From Marivirga harenae (GTDB taxonomy: Bacteria > Bacteroidota > Bacteroidia > Cytophagales > Cyclobacteriaceae): a stretch of DNA of 64,000 bases. Below are positions 46,699-57,000 of the stretch, piece after piece. The stretch's first letter is position 1. Every line of letters begins with the position of its first letter. The notes under the pieces are model-generated. The model saw only the letters and a list, made by a program, of their open reading frames with translations, did not search any database and had not been told where the DNA came from. The stretch covers positions 641,501-705,500 of the forward strand of contig NZ_CP130565.1 of NCBI RefSeq assembly GCF_030534335.1, read 5' to 3'. A program made the translations under genes and the position numbers.

Positions 46699-47172
46699 AC
46701 TATTTTTATAGATCTTTGTAAATCAAGGTGATCTCTAAGAATGATTTGAATCTACCTTCATTTTTCATGGACGCAGCTAGAATTTGAAAGCTACTCTAAA
46801 GACTTTCCGTAAACCAACTTTTATAAGTTAAAGAAGGCTTGATAAATAGTAAGGAAGTCCTTAAAAGTTCCTAGTAATACTTCAATACAAGAAAATCAAG
46901 ATAATTTAGACTGCCCAATTCTTATGATTATTACATCAAAATTGGCTCAGCCTTGTATAATTAAAAGATCTATAAACCTCTTCTAACTTAGAACTGACTC
47001 TTCAAATATTTCTCAAACGGTCTAACAGTTTCCAATTTTGAAATAAAATCGTGACTACTAGAATGAAATACAGACATTATTAAGCAGGCAATCTGAGAGT
47101 CGGATATCAAACGTTGGTAAATATTAGTAGCCTATATTTGAAACTTCAACTCGGGTACATAGTTCAATATAC
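46699..47172. other. Gene-free spacer of 474 bp
   Basis: No coding frame, repeat or RNA fold was recognised, apart from the promoter-like element near 47133. Confidence 0.4.
47114..47140 (+). promoter_or_regulatory. Likely promoter of the ArsC/Spx-like gene
   Basis: TTG at 47114-47116 and an exact TATATTTG at 47133-47140 (16 bp apart) lie 33 bp before the ATG at 47173, matching the Bacteroidota promoter pattern. Confidence 0.5.
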
Positions 47173-47598
47173 ATGGAGACACAGAAAAAGACTAATATGG
47201 AAATTAAATTCATCTACGATAGCAGTCAAATTAAAGAGAGAGAAGCTTTTGGCTATGCAACTTCTTTAGATCAGCATTATATAAATGCGATTGACTTAAG
47301 CAAAGAGACCTTAACTGAAAGGCAATGGGCCGAACTTGCCCAGAAGCTTAACATCACTGTAAAGGAATTAATAGATGAAAATAATGACTACTATCAGGAT
47401 GAGCTAAAAGATAAAGATTTTGATGAACACGACCTTTTACAATTAATAAAAGACCACCCTCAAATTATTAGAACTCCAATAATTGATTCAGAAAAATATG
47501 CGAAATTCATAAAATCGCCTTATGATTTTAATGAAATGGATATGGCTTTTAAAGAAATCAAAAAGCATTTGGCAAATAAGGGCGAAAGCGATGAGTAG
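47173..47598 (+). CDS. ArsC/Spx-like thioredoxin-fold protein lacking the redox cysteine
   Basis: 141 residues, cytosolic. The N-terminal strand IKFIYDSSQIKEREAFGYA takes the place where ArsC has N-x-x-C-S-x-S; here the Cys is absent, and the whole protein has none. The later part, LIKDHPQIIRTPIIDSEKYAKFI, matches the ArsC/Spx substrate-side motif L-x-x-x-P-x-L-I-x-R-P-I. The fold is therefore likely kept without reductase chemistry. Internal Met at residue 9 (47197) is an alternative start. Function unknown; perhaps a binding or regulatory relative of Spx. Confidence 0.75.
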   Translation: METQKKTNMEIKFIYDSSQIKEREAFGYATSLDQHYINAIDLSKETLTERQWAELAQKLNITVKELIDENNDYYQDELKDKDFDEHDLLQLIKDHPQIIRTPIIDSEKYAKFIKSPYDFNEMDMAFKEIKKHLANKGESDE

Positions 47599-47618
47599 CT
47601 AACTCCATAACTCAATTA

Positions 47619-49019
47619 TTAAAACATATATGCCAAGCTCATATTGAGTCCCATAAATGCCGGCATGCTGCTAAATGTAGCATCATCGGTTGTTACATTA
47701 GATAGTGCACGTTTGTATGTTGGCATAATACTTAATGCATATTTATCTGCGAAGGGATAACTTACCTCTATCCCAGCAATGCTACTTGCAAAAAAGTTCT
47801 TATATGATTTTTTGTCACCTTGACTAAACTGAATTTCATTGATTTGATCGCTTCCACCTTTCAAAGTATTTCTAACTATGAAATCTCCCGATAGTCCAGC
47901 AACTAAAGAAATATCAAATTTACTATCAATTACTTTGTAAGAAGCCATAACAGGAATTGTCAAAATATGTAGATCATTATACAATTCATACTCAGATGTA
48001 ACATTCACGACCCTACCGTCTGATATTTCTGTTGAACTACTTGCCCCATGATATGGGTATAACTGATCACTGTTCCTATCTCTTAATACTGTACTACTAA
48101 GGGAGGAAGATCGATAAGCACCATATTGCAAACCTGATTTTATATTCCACTTGTCATTTAGAATTACTCCAAAATTTAATCCTAAAGTAAAAGAAATATT
48201 GCCTTGCATAGGCGCAGAACTTAAGTTTTCAACAGTTTCCCTCTCTTGCTTGGTATTAAAATTTGTATTATCACTAGTTGTTCTTCCTGCAGTACCAGGA
48301 TTATTGAGTGTAGAAACGGTAGAAAACAATGGTGTTTCAGTAATTTCCGAATTAGGGTTAAAACTTCCGGATCCAATATTTACATTCGTATTCCAGCTAA
48401 GGTTAGACTTTTCCTTAGGGTTATCCAGACTACTTACTGCAAAATAGGAAACTTCCTCAACTGCAACTTCCAATTTAGGAAATTCAATCAATGCTGGTGA
48501 AACGGCTTCTATTTTTGATATAAAAACATCCGATTCTCTCCCGATTTCTTTCTCATACAAAACAATAGTCTGATTATTCTCTATTGAAGATGATTTATTA
48601 CTCGCTGTTTGATTATCATTATTAGAAACTGCAAATGCATTTCCTTCAAAATTACTTTTATCTTTATCGTCTTCTTTGTCGCTAGCTATTAATTCCGGTT
48701 TAGCCAGGAAAACATCATTATTACTGATGAATAATTTTTGAACATTTCTTTCTGGAAGCTCAACAGGAGCTAGTGTAGTATCCTGATTTACCTTAAAGGT
48801 GAAATCCTGCAAATTAAAATAGATAGAAATTAAAGCGATAAAAATTACTGCAGCGGCAAGATTTCTATAGAAGGCAGCTCGTTTCTGCATTTTTCCATTT
48901 TCTTGCTTAAGCAATCCAGCTTCAATCCCTTCCCATACATTATTGCCGGGCTGAACTTCAGCTTGGTCAAGTTTTCTGCGAATAGAATCGTTAAATTTAT
49001 CTTTATTGAAATCTTTCAT
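47619..49019 (-). CDS. Anti-sigma-like protein with one membrane helix and a C-terminal outer-membrane-type beta-barrel
   Basis: 466 residues. A cytosolic helical N-terminus (about 1-45, FNDSIRRKLDQAEVQPG) and a single transmembrane helix (about 50-68, NLAAAVIFIALISIYFNL) resemble membrane anti-sigma factors. A low-complexity Ser/Asn-rich linker (about 100-260) follows, then a PorT-like barrel (about 270-466, ISFTLGLNFGVIL ... LNMSLAYMF). Its 5' end overlaps the ECF sigma gene by 17 bp, so they are co-translated. One chain linking the inner membrane to an outer-membrane-type barrel is unusual. The anti-sigma function is inferred from position and topology. Confidence 0.72.
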   Translation of the reverse strand: MKDFNKDKFNDSIRRKLDQAEVQPGNNVWEGIEAGLLKQENGKMQKRAAFYRNLAAAVIFIALISIYFNLQDFTFKVNQDTTLAPVELPERNVQKLFISNNDVFLAKPELIASDKEDDKDKSNFEGNAFAVSNNDNQTASNKSSSIENNQTIVLYEKEIGRESDVFISKIEAVSPALIEFPKLEVAVEEVSYFAVSSLDNPKEKSNLSWNTNVNIGSGSFNPNSEITETPLFSTVSTLNNPGTAGRTTSDNTNFNTKQERETVENLSSAPMQGNISFTLGLNFGVILNDKWNIKSGLQYGAYRSSSLSSTVLRDRNSDQLYPYHGASSSTEISDGRVVNVTSEYELYNDLHILTIPVMASYKVIDSKFDISLVAGLSGDFIVRNTLKGGSDQINEIQFSQGDKKSYKNFFASSIAGIEVSYPFADKYALSIMPTYKRALSNVTTDDATFSSMPAFMGLNMSLAYMF

Positions 49020-49551
49020 TCCCCCACTTACTTTGTTTCTCTAATTGTTCCATTAATATTTTTCTTGCTCTTGCATATTGAGATTTCGAGGTCCCTACAC
49101 TTATATCGAGCATTTCTGCAATCTCTTTATGTTGATAGCCCTCAACTGCGTATAAATTAAAAATTACTTGACATCCTGTCGGCAAATCTTGTATTAAATC
49201 CATTAAATCTTCAACTGCCAAGCTATCTACTGATAGAGAATTAATTCCTTCTCTTATTTCTTCTACGTCAACCATAGGATAGAGATACAACTTACTTCTC
49301 TGATGATTTAGCGCAGTATTAATAATGATTCTTTTAATCCAATAACCAATACTTGATTCCCCTCTAAACTTCACTATATTGTCAAAAACCTTTATGAACC
49401 CTTCCTGCAAAATATCTTCAGCCTCTAAAGTTGATTTTGAATAGCGCAAAGCTACAGCCATCATTCCCGAGGAGAATTGCTGGTAGAGTTCATATTGACT
49501 CTTTCTGTCGCCCTTCTGGCAACCTTTTATAAGTTCTTTGGTTCTAGGCAT
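49003..49551 (-). CDS. ECF-type RNA polymerase sigma factor
   Basis: I start at the ATG at 49551 (MPRTKELIKGCQKGDRKSQY); an upstream in-frame stretch to 49698 runs through the divergent gene and lacks sigma character. Region 2 (YELYQQFSSGMMAVALRYSK, AEDILQEGFIKVF) and region 4 (LPTGCQVIFNLYAVEGYQHK, EIAEMLDISVGTSKSQYARA) are intact; no region 3 is present, as in ECF factors. The gene is divergent from the T9SS plug-domain gene with 58 bp between starts, and co-translated with the probable anti-sigma/barrel protein. It should respond to an envelope signal. Confidence 0.92.
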   Translation of the reverse strand: MPRTKELIKGCQKGDRKSQYELYQQFSSGMMAVALRYSKSTLEAEDILQEGFIKVFDNIVKFRGESSIGYWIKRIIINTALNHQRSKLYLYPMVDVEEIREGINSLSVDSLAVEDLMDLIQDLPTGCQVIFNLYAVEGYQHKEIAEMLDISVGTSKSQYARARKILMEQLEKQSKWGNERFQ

Positions 49552-49609
49552 GACAAAAACCTTAAGGATTCTGTTTATATTAGACCCAAAATACAAATTA
49601 AAGGTTGGA

Positions 49610-50926
49610 ATGAAACAGAATTTAATTATTTTAATTACGTTTTTGATTATTATAAGTACACAGAATAGTTGCGTTCCCGTACAGTCAACAGGCAGCAAAA
49701 CCCCAAGTCCAAAAAGCTATTATCCTGATCTATCTTTTGAAAGTAAAAGTTACCAAGAAAGGATAAATACTGTGCAATCAATACTCTTCAATGGTAATAA
49801 AATGACTTCTACTAACAATCCAGTGCTGGAACTTGGGAAAAACGATCGACTGCTTCTGACTTTTGATGACATCAATGAGCAACAACAACAGTATTTTGCA
49901 AAAATACTTCATTGCAATAAGGATTGGACAGCCAAAAGCAATATTCAGGCTATGGATTACTTGGAAGAATTTAATCAGTTCCCAATTAGAGAATTTGAAT
50001 TTTCTTTTGATACCAAAATGGGATATGTCCACTATGAATGGCAGGTTCCAACAGTGAGGCTTTCAGGGAATTACTTAATCGTAGTTTACCAAAATAATAA
50101 TGAAGAAGACATAATTTTAACTGAACGATTTATGGTTCATGAAAATAAAGCTGGCATCAATTTCCAAATTTCAGCATCAAATGTGGTGTCAAAAAGAAGA
50201 ACCCATCAGGAATTAGAGTTTGAAGTGATGCTAAATAATATTAATGTCCTAAATGTGGGTGCTGATATTTACCCTGTAGTTAGACAAAATTATAATTGGT
50301 TGTTCGCAAAGGAAGCACCAAAGCCGTTGCAGATTTCGGACGGCAACAAGCGCTTAACCTATAAATTTTACAATGGTGAATTAAATTTCCCGGGTAATAA
50401 TGAATTTAGATTCTTCGACATCTCAACAGTAAATTTCAAAGGGAACGGTGTGGCCAACATCAATAAAGAAACAAAACCTATTACTACTACACTAAGAGTT
50501 GATCAAATAAGAGCTTCGGAAGCTTTCAGGGAATGGGAAGATAGAAATGGGACCTTTGTTATTGGTAATAGAGAGAGACAAGATATACCGCTGGTTTCTG
50601 ACTATTTCTTAACTGAACTTAAATTGGAAGCACCACAGGAAATTGGTGATATCTATGTGGTTGGCGAATTTAACAATTGGCAATTGAACAATAAAAACAG
50701 GATGAAGTATAACACCAATACCGGAATTTATCAAAATAGCTTTTTGTTGAAACAAGGCTATTATGAATATCTATACTTCGTAAAGAATCAAGAGAATAAC
50801 CCAATAGAAGGAAGTCATTTCGCCACTGAAAATAACTATGATATCTTGATTTACTTCAGCAGTCCTCAACTTAGATATGACAGGCTGATTGGTTACACCC
50901 AATTTAATTCTCGAGCTGCCCAGTGA
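49610..50926 (+). CDS. Type IX secretion plug-domain protein (DUF5103)
   Basis: I start at the ATG at 49610 (MKQNLIILITFLIIISTQNS), giving a signal peptide with possible lipobox; the in-frame start at 49538 overlaps the divergent sigma gene. The mature protein matches DUF5103: YPDLSFESKSYQERI, LLLTFDDIN, ILHCNKDWTAKSNI, YLEEFNQFPIREFEFSFDTK, HYEWQVPTVRLSGNYLIVVY. The C-terminal part has a carbohydrate-binding-like EFNNWQLNN motif. The family includes PlugA-type proteins at the SprA translocon of the type IX secretion system. The 3' end overlaps the convergent cas6 gene by 23 bp. Confidence 0.88.
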   Translation: MKQNLIILITFLIIISTQNSCVPVQSTGSKTPSPKSYYPDLSFESKSYQERINTVQSILFNGNKMTSTNNPVLELGKNDRLLLTFDDINEQQQQYFAKILHCNKDWTAKSNIQAMDYLEEFNQFPIREFEFSFDTKMGYVHYEWQVPTVRLSGNYLIVVYQNNNEEDIILTERFMVHENKAGINFQISASNVVSKRRTHQELEFEVMLNNINVLNVGADIYPVVRQNYNWLFAKEAPKPLQISDGNKRLTYKFYNGELNFPGNNEFRFFDISTVNFKGNGVANINKETKPITTTLRVDQIRASEAFREWEDRNGTFVIGNRERQDIPLVSDYFLTELKLEAPQEIGDIYVVGEFNNWQLNNKNRMKYNTNTGIYQNSFLLKQGYYEYLYFVKNQENNPIEGSHFATENNYDILIYFSSPQLRYDRLIGYTQFNSRAAQ

Positions 50927-51683
50927 AATAAGGTACTGTTTGACTACCTGGAGTAACTTCTGCTAAATCTAGCATTCCAAACCCTTTGTCGTTGAACAGT
51001 CCGAGTCCATTCTCGAATAGAAACTGATGCAAACTAGGAGGCGCCTTAAAAGTGAAAGGGAAAGTATATCCTCTGACCTCATAGGGAATGTCCTGATCGA
51101 AAATGGGATAAACTCTAGAATATTTTTTACCTCTATCTTCCAACTTTTTGAGGTAATTGCTATCTGGATAAAATTCAAACCCTTCAAAGTCATGAAGTTC
51201 ACGTTTTTGCAGCAGCGCATCCCGCAAGAGGTCTGCGAATTCAAATGAATCAGGATGGATAAATTTTTTCCCTGAGTCGCTAGAAAATTCCGGACTTAAT
51301 AAAACAATAGGAGAAATACAGATATACTTCGTTTCCTCTTTAAATTCAAGTTCGTTTTCCAGCTCCACAGCATGAGGTACAATTGTCAATCCATTCAATT
51401 GTATTTCAGGAAGGCTAAATAAAACTTCAATAATTGAATCAACAAAGTCCTTATTTGAAGAAGAAAAAACTACAGTTATTTTAGAACTGTAGAAATGAAG
51501 GCCAGACTTACTTACCGTTGTTTGACCTTTTAAACCAGAAAAATTATAATCTTTAAAATTATAAAATTCTTCCCTACCGCACTTTTTAATTAAACCCTTA
51601 AAAAATCTGAATAAATAGTACTGGTGATGGAAAGGAACAGTAGCTCCTTTTTCCTTATTCTTAAAAATTAATCTAACTCTCAC
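50904..51683 (-). CDS. cas6: Stand-alone Cas6-like CRISPR endoribonuclease
   Basis: 259 residues. The start MRVRLIFKNKEKGATVPFHHQYY matches Cas6 (basic first strand, P-x-H-H-Q-Y), as do LIKKC, YNFSGLKGQT, IVPHAVELE and the glycine-rich end LFENGLGLFNDKGFGMLDL, the RNA-binding G-loop of the RAMP fold. His19/20 near the start is the candidate catalytic residue. Cas6 cuts CRISPR precursor RNA at the repeat. No other cas gene and no repeat-spacer array is in the window. It is downstream of ychF (63 bp), same strand, and overlaps the convergent plug-domain gene. It may serve a distant array or have an unknown role. Confidence 0.8.
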   Translation of the reverse strand: MRVRLIFKNKEKGATVPFHHQYYLFRFFKGLIKKCGREEFYNFKDYNFSGLKGQTTVSKSGLHFYSSKITVVFSSSNKDFVDSIIEVLFSLPEIQLNGLTIVPHAVELENELEFKEETKYICISPIVLLSPEFSSDSGKKFIHPDSFEFADLLRDALLQKRELHDFEGFEFYPDSNYLKKLEDRGKKYSRVYPIFDQDIPYEVRGYTFPFTFKAPPSLHQFLFENGLGLFNDKGFGMLDLAEVTPGSQTVPYFTGQLEN

Positions 51684-51746
51684 GACCCTCTTTTATTTTC
51701 TAAGACCAATCGTGATATAAAATTGTTTTAAAATTTCTAAGAAAAT

Positions 51747-52844
51747 TTACACATTAAATCTAAAATGCATTATGTCACCGTCTTTTACTACGTATTCTTT
51801 GCCTTCAATAGCTATTTTACCTGCTTCCTTGCAGGCCTGTTCGGTTTTATACTTTTGGTAATCGTCAAGTTTAATCACTTCTGCTTTTATAAAGCCTTTT
51901 TCAAAATCGGTATGGATGACTCCTGCTGCCTGTGGTGCTTTCCAACCCTTCTTAATGGTCCATGCTCTGACCTCTTGTTTCCCAGCCGTAAAATACGTTA
52001 TCAAATCCAAGATAGTATAAGACGCTCTAATCAACTTATTCAAGCCGGACTCACTTAATCCGTATTCATCTAAAAACAAAGCCTTTTCATCTGCATCATC
52101 AAATTCAGCAATTTGGGCTTCAATAGCTGCACTAACGATGATAACTTCTGCCTCTTCATCTTTCACATAATCCTTAAACTTTGTTACCAACTCGTTGCCA
52201 GTGACCGCTGCTGATTCCTCAACATTAGTTACATATATAACAGGCTTGTCGGTCAATAACATCAAATCCCTAACAGGTTCTTTCTCTTCTTTGCTCAGTT
52301 TTAATGTCCTAGCATTTTTTCCATCTTCCAAAACGGCCTTATACTGATTTAAAACAGCCAATTCCTTCCTGGCATTAGCGTCACCTGATCTTGCAATTTT
52401 CTCAGTTTTCTGAATCTTCTTTTCAACAGAATCTAGGTCTTTCAGTTGCAGCTCTGTATCAATAATATCTTTATCTGCTACTGGGTTTACTCGGCCCGAA
52501 ACGTGCGTGACATTATCATCCTCAAAACACCTTACAACATGGACAATGGCATCTACTTCCCTAATATTCCCCAAGAACTTATTACCTAAACCTTCTCCCT
52601 TACTAGCACCTTCTACCAACCCAGCTATATCAACAAATTCGATGATAGTGGGTACCACTTTTTCTGGAGAAACCAAATCCTCCAGGATTTCCAATCGCTC
52701 ATCTGGAACACTGATTACCCCCACGTTTGGGTCTATAGTGCAAAAAGGAAAATTAGCAGCTTCTGCTTTGGCATTTGAAAGTGCATTAAACAAAGTTGAT
52801 TTACCTACATTTGGTAAGCCGACTATCCCACATTGTAATCCCAT
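51747..52844 (-). CDS. ychF: Redox-regulated ATPase YchF (Obg-like)
   Basis: 365 residues, full length. The P-loop GLPNVGKSTLFNALS starts at residue 8; FVDIAGLVEGASKGEGLG is the switch region; the G4 site reads TNVEE, not NKxD, which is why YchF prefers ATP. The C-terminal TGS domain (about 280-365) ends with MHFRFNV. YchF binds the ribosome and affects stress responses. It follows the AI-2E-type transporter by 13 bp and precedes cas6. Confidence 0.97.
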   Translation of the reverse strand: MGLQCGIVGLPNVGKSTLFNALSNAKAEAANFPFCTIDPNVGVISVPDERLEILEDLVSPEKVVPTIIEFVDIAGLVEGASKGEGLGNKFLGNIREVDAIVHVVRCFEDDNVTHVSGRVNPVADKDIIDTELQLKDLDSVEKKIQKTEKIARSGDANARKELAVLNQYKAVLEDGKNARTLKLSKEEKEPVRDLMLLTDKPVIYVTNVEESAAVTGNELVTKFKDYVKDEEAEVIIVSAAIEAQIAEFDDADEKALFLDEYGLSESGLNKLIRASYTILDLITYFTAGKQEVRAWTIKKGWKAPQAAGVIHTDFEKGFIKAEVIKLDDYQKYKTEQACKEAGKIAIEGKEYVVKDGDIMHFRFNV

Positions 52845-52857
52845 GAAAATATATTAT

Positions 52858-53949
52858 TTAATTCTGAAATATTTTATATTGCTTATATCCTTGGTAAAGT
52901 TCAATAAATACAACTCTTATGACTGTATAAACGGGGATAGCGGCAATCATACCTAATACCCCTGCCAAAGATGCGCCTGCAAAGATAATAACAAAAATTT
53001 CTAATGGATGTGCTTTTACACTTTTTGAAAAAATTAAAGGTTGTAGCAAAATATTATCAGTAATCTGAACCACGGCAAATACAGAAACAATCTTTACTCC
53101 CAAAAAGAAAAGTTCATTATTAAATTCAAATATTCCACCAGTCGTTACTCCAACAATGATCCCGAAGGTAGCTCCAAGAATGGGACCAGCATAAGGTATT
53201 AGGTTCGCTACTGCAGCAAACACAGCAATAGTCACCGCGTACTTGATTCCGAAAATACTTAGACCGACTGATGCAATCGTAAAAATTGAAATCATTTGAA
53301 AAAGTAAGCCTAGTAAATAATTAGAAAGCAACTTTTCAATTTTATAAATTGCTCCTATAGAAACTTCAAAATATTTGTTAGGAATTAATTGTATGAATTT
53401 TCTCCTGGCTAATCCTTTTTCATACAATAGGAAAAAAGTAATGAAAACTACTGCTAAAATAGCAACGAAAATACTACCAGTAATGGAAATAAAATTATTA
53501 ATTATGTAACTAAAATCAACCGTCTGGGCGAAATTAAGAAAGCTTTCCCTTAAACGGTCGATGATAAAGCCTTCCTCCCCAATATTTGGAATAGAGTCTA
53601 TCAAAAACACTTCAATTGATTGTATAGGAGTTGTTATTCTACTATACAAATTATCATAATCAAGCCCACTTAAAATCTGAATTTGCTCTGACACGAGAGG
53701 GATAAAAAGTCCAATAAAAAGTACTATAAAACCGATGAGCACTGAGAATGCTATGATAATAGTTACAATCTTGGGAAGTTTATAACCGTAGAAGTACAGG
53801 CTATTTAAATACCCAACCAGTGGCCTTAAAATAGTGGATATTATTAAAGATATAATGATGTAAATCAATATATCAGAAAAAAGGAGGCTTATTAAATATA
53901 TAGATAATGCGCCTCCTAATAAAAACAAAATGGGTTTGAGTCTATTCAC
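52858..53949 (-). CDS. AI-2E family transporter (PerM/UPF0118)
   Basis: 363 residues with about eight membrane segments: a hydrophobic pair at the N-terminus (about 5-45), a helix at 58-85, a soluble loop (about 90-145) and a C-terminal block (about 150-350) with NLIPYAGPILGATFGIIVG and a closing AGASLAGVLGMIAAIPVYTV. This is the AI-2E_transport family, with roles such as Na+/H+ exchange or solute export in different members; AI-2 transport is not implied. It begins the group with ychF and cas6. Confidence 0.92.
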   Translation of the reverse strand: MNRLKPILFLLGGALSIYLISLLFSDILIYIIISLIISTILRPLVGYLNSLYFYGYKLPKIVTIIIAFSVLIGFIVLFIGLFIPLVSEQIQILSGLDYDNLYSRITTPIQSIEVFLIDSIPNIGEEGFIIDRLRESFLNFAQTVDFSYIINNFISITGSIFVAILAVVFITFFLLYEKGLARRKFIQLIPNKYFEVSIGAIYKIEKLLSNYLLGLLFQMISIFTIASVGLSIFGIKYAVTIAVFAAVANLIPYAGPILGATFGIIVGVTTGGIFEFNNELFFLGVKIVSVFAVVQITDNILLQPLIFSKSVKAHPLEIFVIIFAGASLAGVLGMIAAIPVYTVIRVVFIELYQGYKQYKIFQN

Positions 53950-54023
53950 AACTCTAAGATACTAGATATAAAAAGAAATGAAAGGAATTTAGATCCTTCC
54001 ATTTCCATTCCAATTAGGCACGG

Positions 54024-57000
54024 CTACTCTAACACCATTAATTTTTTCATATAATTTCTATCTGAGGTTCGGAAAAGAATGAAAAACACTCCTTCTTTAC
54101 CATCAATACTTACCTCTTGTAATGAATTTGAAAGATGTGATACTTTGAATTCAATACTTTCCCCAGTTAAGCTATAAACCCCTTGAATCTCTAAATCTAC
54201 TTGGCTTTGCACTTTAAAAACACCATTTGTTGGATTTGGATAGATTTTGACAACGTCTTCAAGAGATTCAGCATTCCCCGTTACAATGAATTCAAATACA
54301 TCTGATCTCATTAAGCATCTACCATTATAAATTTCAACTTGAAATTCACCAGACATGTCACCAATAGGAATGGATGGTGAATTACTATTTTCAATTGGGA
54401 GTCCGTCAAAATACCATTGATAGTTATCAGAAAACCTCGTACTGGACAATATGTTATTTTCTAATACAATTGATGGCTTAGCAATATTAGATTGCACTAC
54501 ATTAATTTCCCTAGTAAAAGTACTCACTTCATCAGAGGTATTGATTGTGAAAAATACATTAACAATACCTGTTTTAGAAAACTCTATTTCAGGATTTTCA
54601 TCTTCTACAGAAATAATGTCACCATCTAGTTCGAATTCCCACTGATAAGAGGTAATATTAACACCATCAGAAGTATTGTAAAACTTTGTTACTCCGTTCG
54701 CACATGAAAATTCATATGTAAATTTGGCATCTAAGACATTTTCACAGCTCTGAAGTATCCACCCCTCCGCATTAACTGATGTAGAATTTTCATCCAGAAC
54801 TAATTTAGTAGATCCAATTGCATCTACATTGATCACACTTAAATCACTAAAGCATAACTTATTAGCGCCATTTGATTCTATAAAAGATTTTGCATCTGTG
54901 GACTCTATAACAGCACCATTTCGGTTGTTTAATGAATCAATTACCTCAAAATTAGAATTTACTAAGACATTGCTTCCACTTGTAAAGTTTATTTGGCTTG
55001 AGTCATAAATTAAAAAATTATCTATCTCCAAGCTGCCAGCATAATTTAGCAGCCCATCCACTCGAAAATCAGAGGCAATAAAATCACCTGTAACTTGAAA
55101 ATTACTACCCTTGAATTCTATAGATCCAGCATCATTATTAATATTTGCATTTACATGCGCGTTATCCGTTGGGAATATAATATTTGAAGCTTCAAACACT
55201 AAGTCATCTGAAGCTGCTTCGAATAAATTATTAATTGTCAATGACAAATTTGAGAATCGCAATGATACATTTTCACTAAGGACTAAGGAATCAATTTCCA
55301 AATCACTTTCATTAGAACCAATTAATCCATTAATTACTTCAATCTTAGAAAACTTAAGTTTACCGATCAAATTAACTGATTTATCATCATCCTTATCGAC
55401 TTGCAACACAATATCCTGAAATGATTCATTACCATTAATGATGCTACTAGAGTAAGCAGACTTCATAGCAATGACCCCATTTTTAATTATTTGTCCCTCA
55501 TGGTTTAAACTAATGCTATTTAAAGACAAAGTATGTCCATTCAAGTCCAATTCGAAAGAGCTTCCGTCCAGAGCACCAATAGAAAAAACTTCCAGATCGC
55601 TATTCAGACGAACTGCCTCTCCTTCAAAATTATCAATCAACACAACAGTGTTGCTATTAGGTAAGCTCTGCACTGCTGATTCATCAAAATTTTTCCAATT
55701 AGACAGGTCATTCCAATCATCATTTACGGAACTTAATATCATGGTATTAACATTAGATTCAGAATTTTCCGATGATAAGGTCAGTGAATAGGTCTGATCC
55801 TGATCGTTTGCTAGCCCTTTATGAGATATCTTTAATTCATACGTTCCTGATTCCACAGCAGTGAAATGTATTTTTTCAACATTATCTCTAAAATTATCAC
55901 CAGTAGATTGACTCTTTGACTCAGGATTCATTACGTATGGAAATGCAACTTCAGATCCGTTAAAATAAAGTCGAGTATCTAAGTCATTCACAAGCCTTAA
56001 ATCGGTGGGATTTAAGGTATCAGAATTGATAGTACTACCTGGCAAGTCAGTCCAAGAAAGTGTGGATGTTATTAAATCCCCAGAATCAGCTTGTATGAGA
56101 TGTACCACTTCATCCATGCTTGATGTAATAGAAGATTCAATAATTCGATTGTTATCGTCCAATTTTAATAATAATTCAGATGCGGCAGCGACATCTAACA
56201 AGCCCCATCCAAATTGATAATCAGGACCAATTTTTGTTCCAGTTGATTTTGCCGTATGAATCACTAAACCTTTTAAAGTAGCGGACAACATATACTTGGA
56301 ATTCATATTAAAATATAACTCCTGTAGCAAAGCAAGGCCACCAGTGACATTAGGTGCAGACATAGAAGTACCACTCAATGAGGCATACTGATCTTCACCG
56401 GCAGAAGAAGCGGAGAGCAGCCCTTGACCAACACCAACAATATCAGGTTTAATTCTACCGTCATCTGTAGGGCCCCAACTAGAAAATGAAGTAATCTTAA
56501 TGTCTTGGGGATTATTGAAATTACTTGCCTTCATAACAGCACCCACTGTCAAAATATTTTTAGCACATCCTTTAGGACCAATGGAATCAAATGGACCATC
56601 AGCAGGAGCACCTGTGCCGTTACCGGCATCACTTCTATCATTTCCAGCAGATTTTACAATTAAGTAGTATGGATTAGAATGAGCTATATCATCCCATAAT
56701 TGAGAAGAACTATTATAACTACCAAATCGATAATCTTCTGTTTCGCTTATATCACTATCTCCAAACCACTGCCATGCGGAGCCATTATAATTCCAACCTA
56801 AAACCTCTCCATAAGAATGATTAGATACAATTACTCCGTCTTCAGCTGCCGTAATCATTTCAGAATTATCCTGATTAAAATCATAGTATTTAATAATTCC
56901 TGAAGTGGCCATTCCTTCTGCACTTGCATTGACTCCAGCCCCTATTATGGTTCCAGTAACGTGAGTAGCATGATTTGATAAATTCTCTGGCGAATCTCCT

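Noticed and set aside
49552-49698. An N-terminal extension of the ECF sigma factor
   Set aside because: The extra 49 residues overlap the divergent gene, have no sigma features, and the ATG at 49551 starts a normal ECF N-terminus.
50904-53949. A CRISPR array or further cas genes near the Cas6-like gene
   Set aside because: Reading both strands on either side shows no regularly spaced repeats and only ychF, a transporter and T9SS-related genes.
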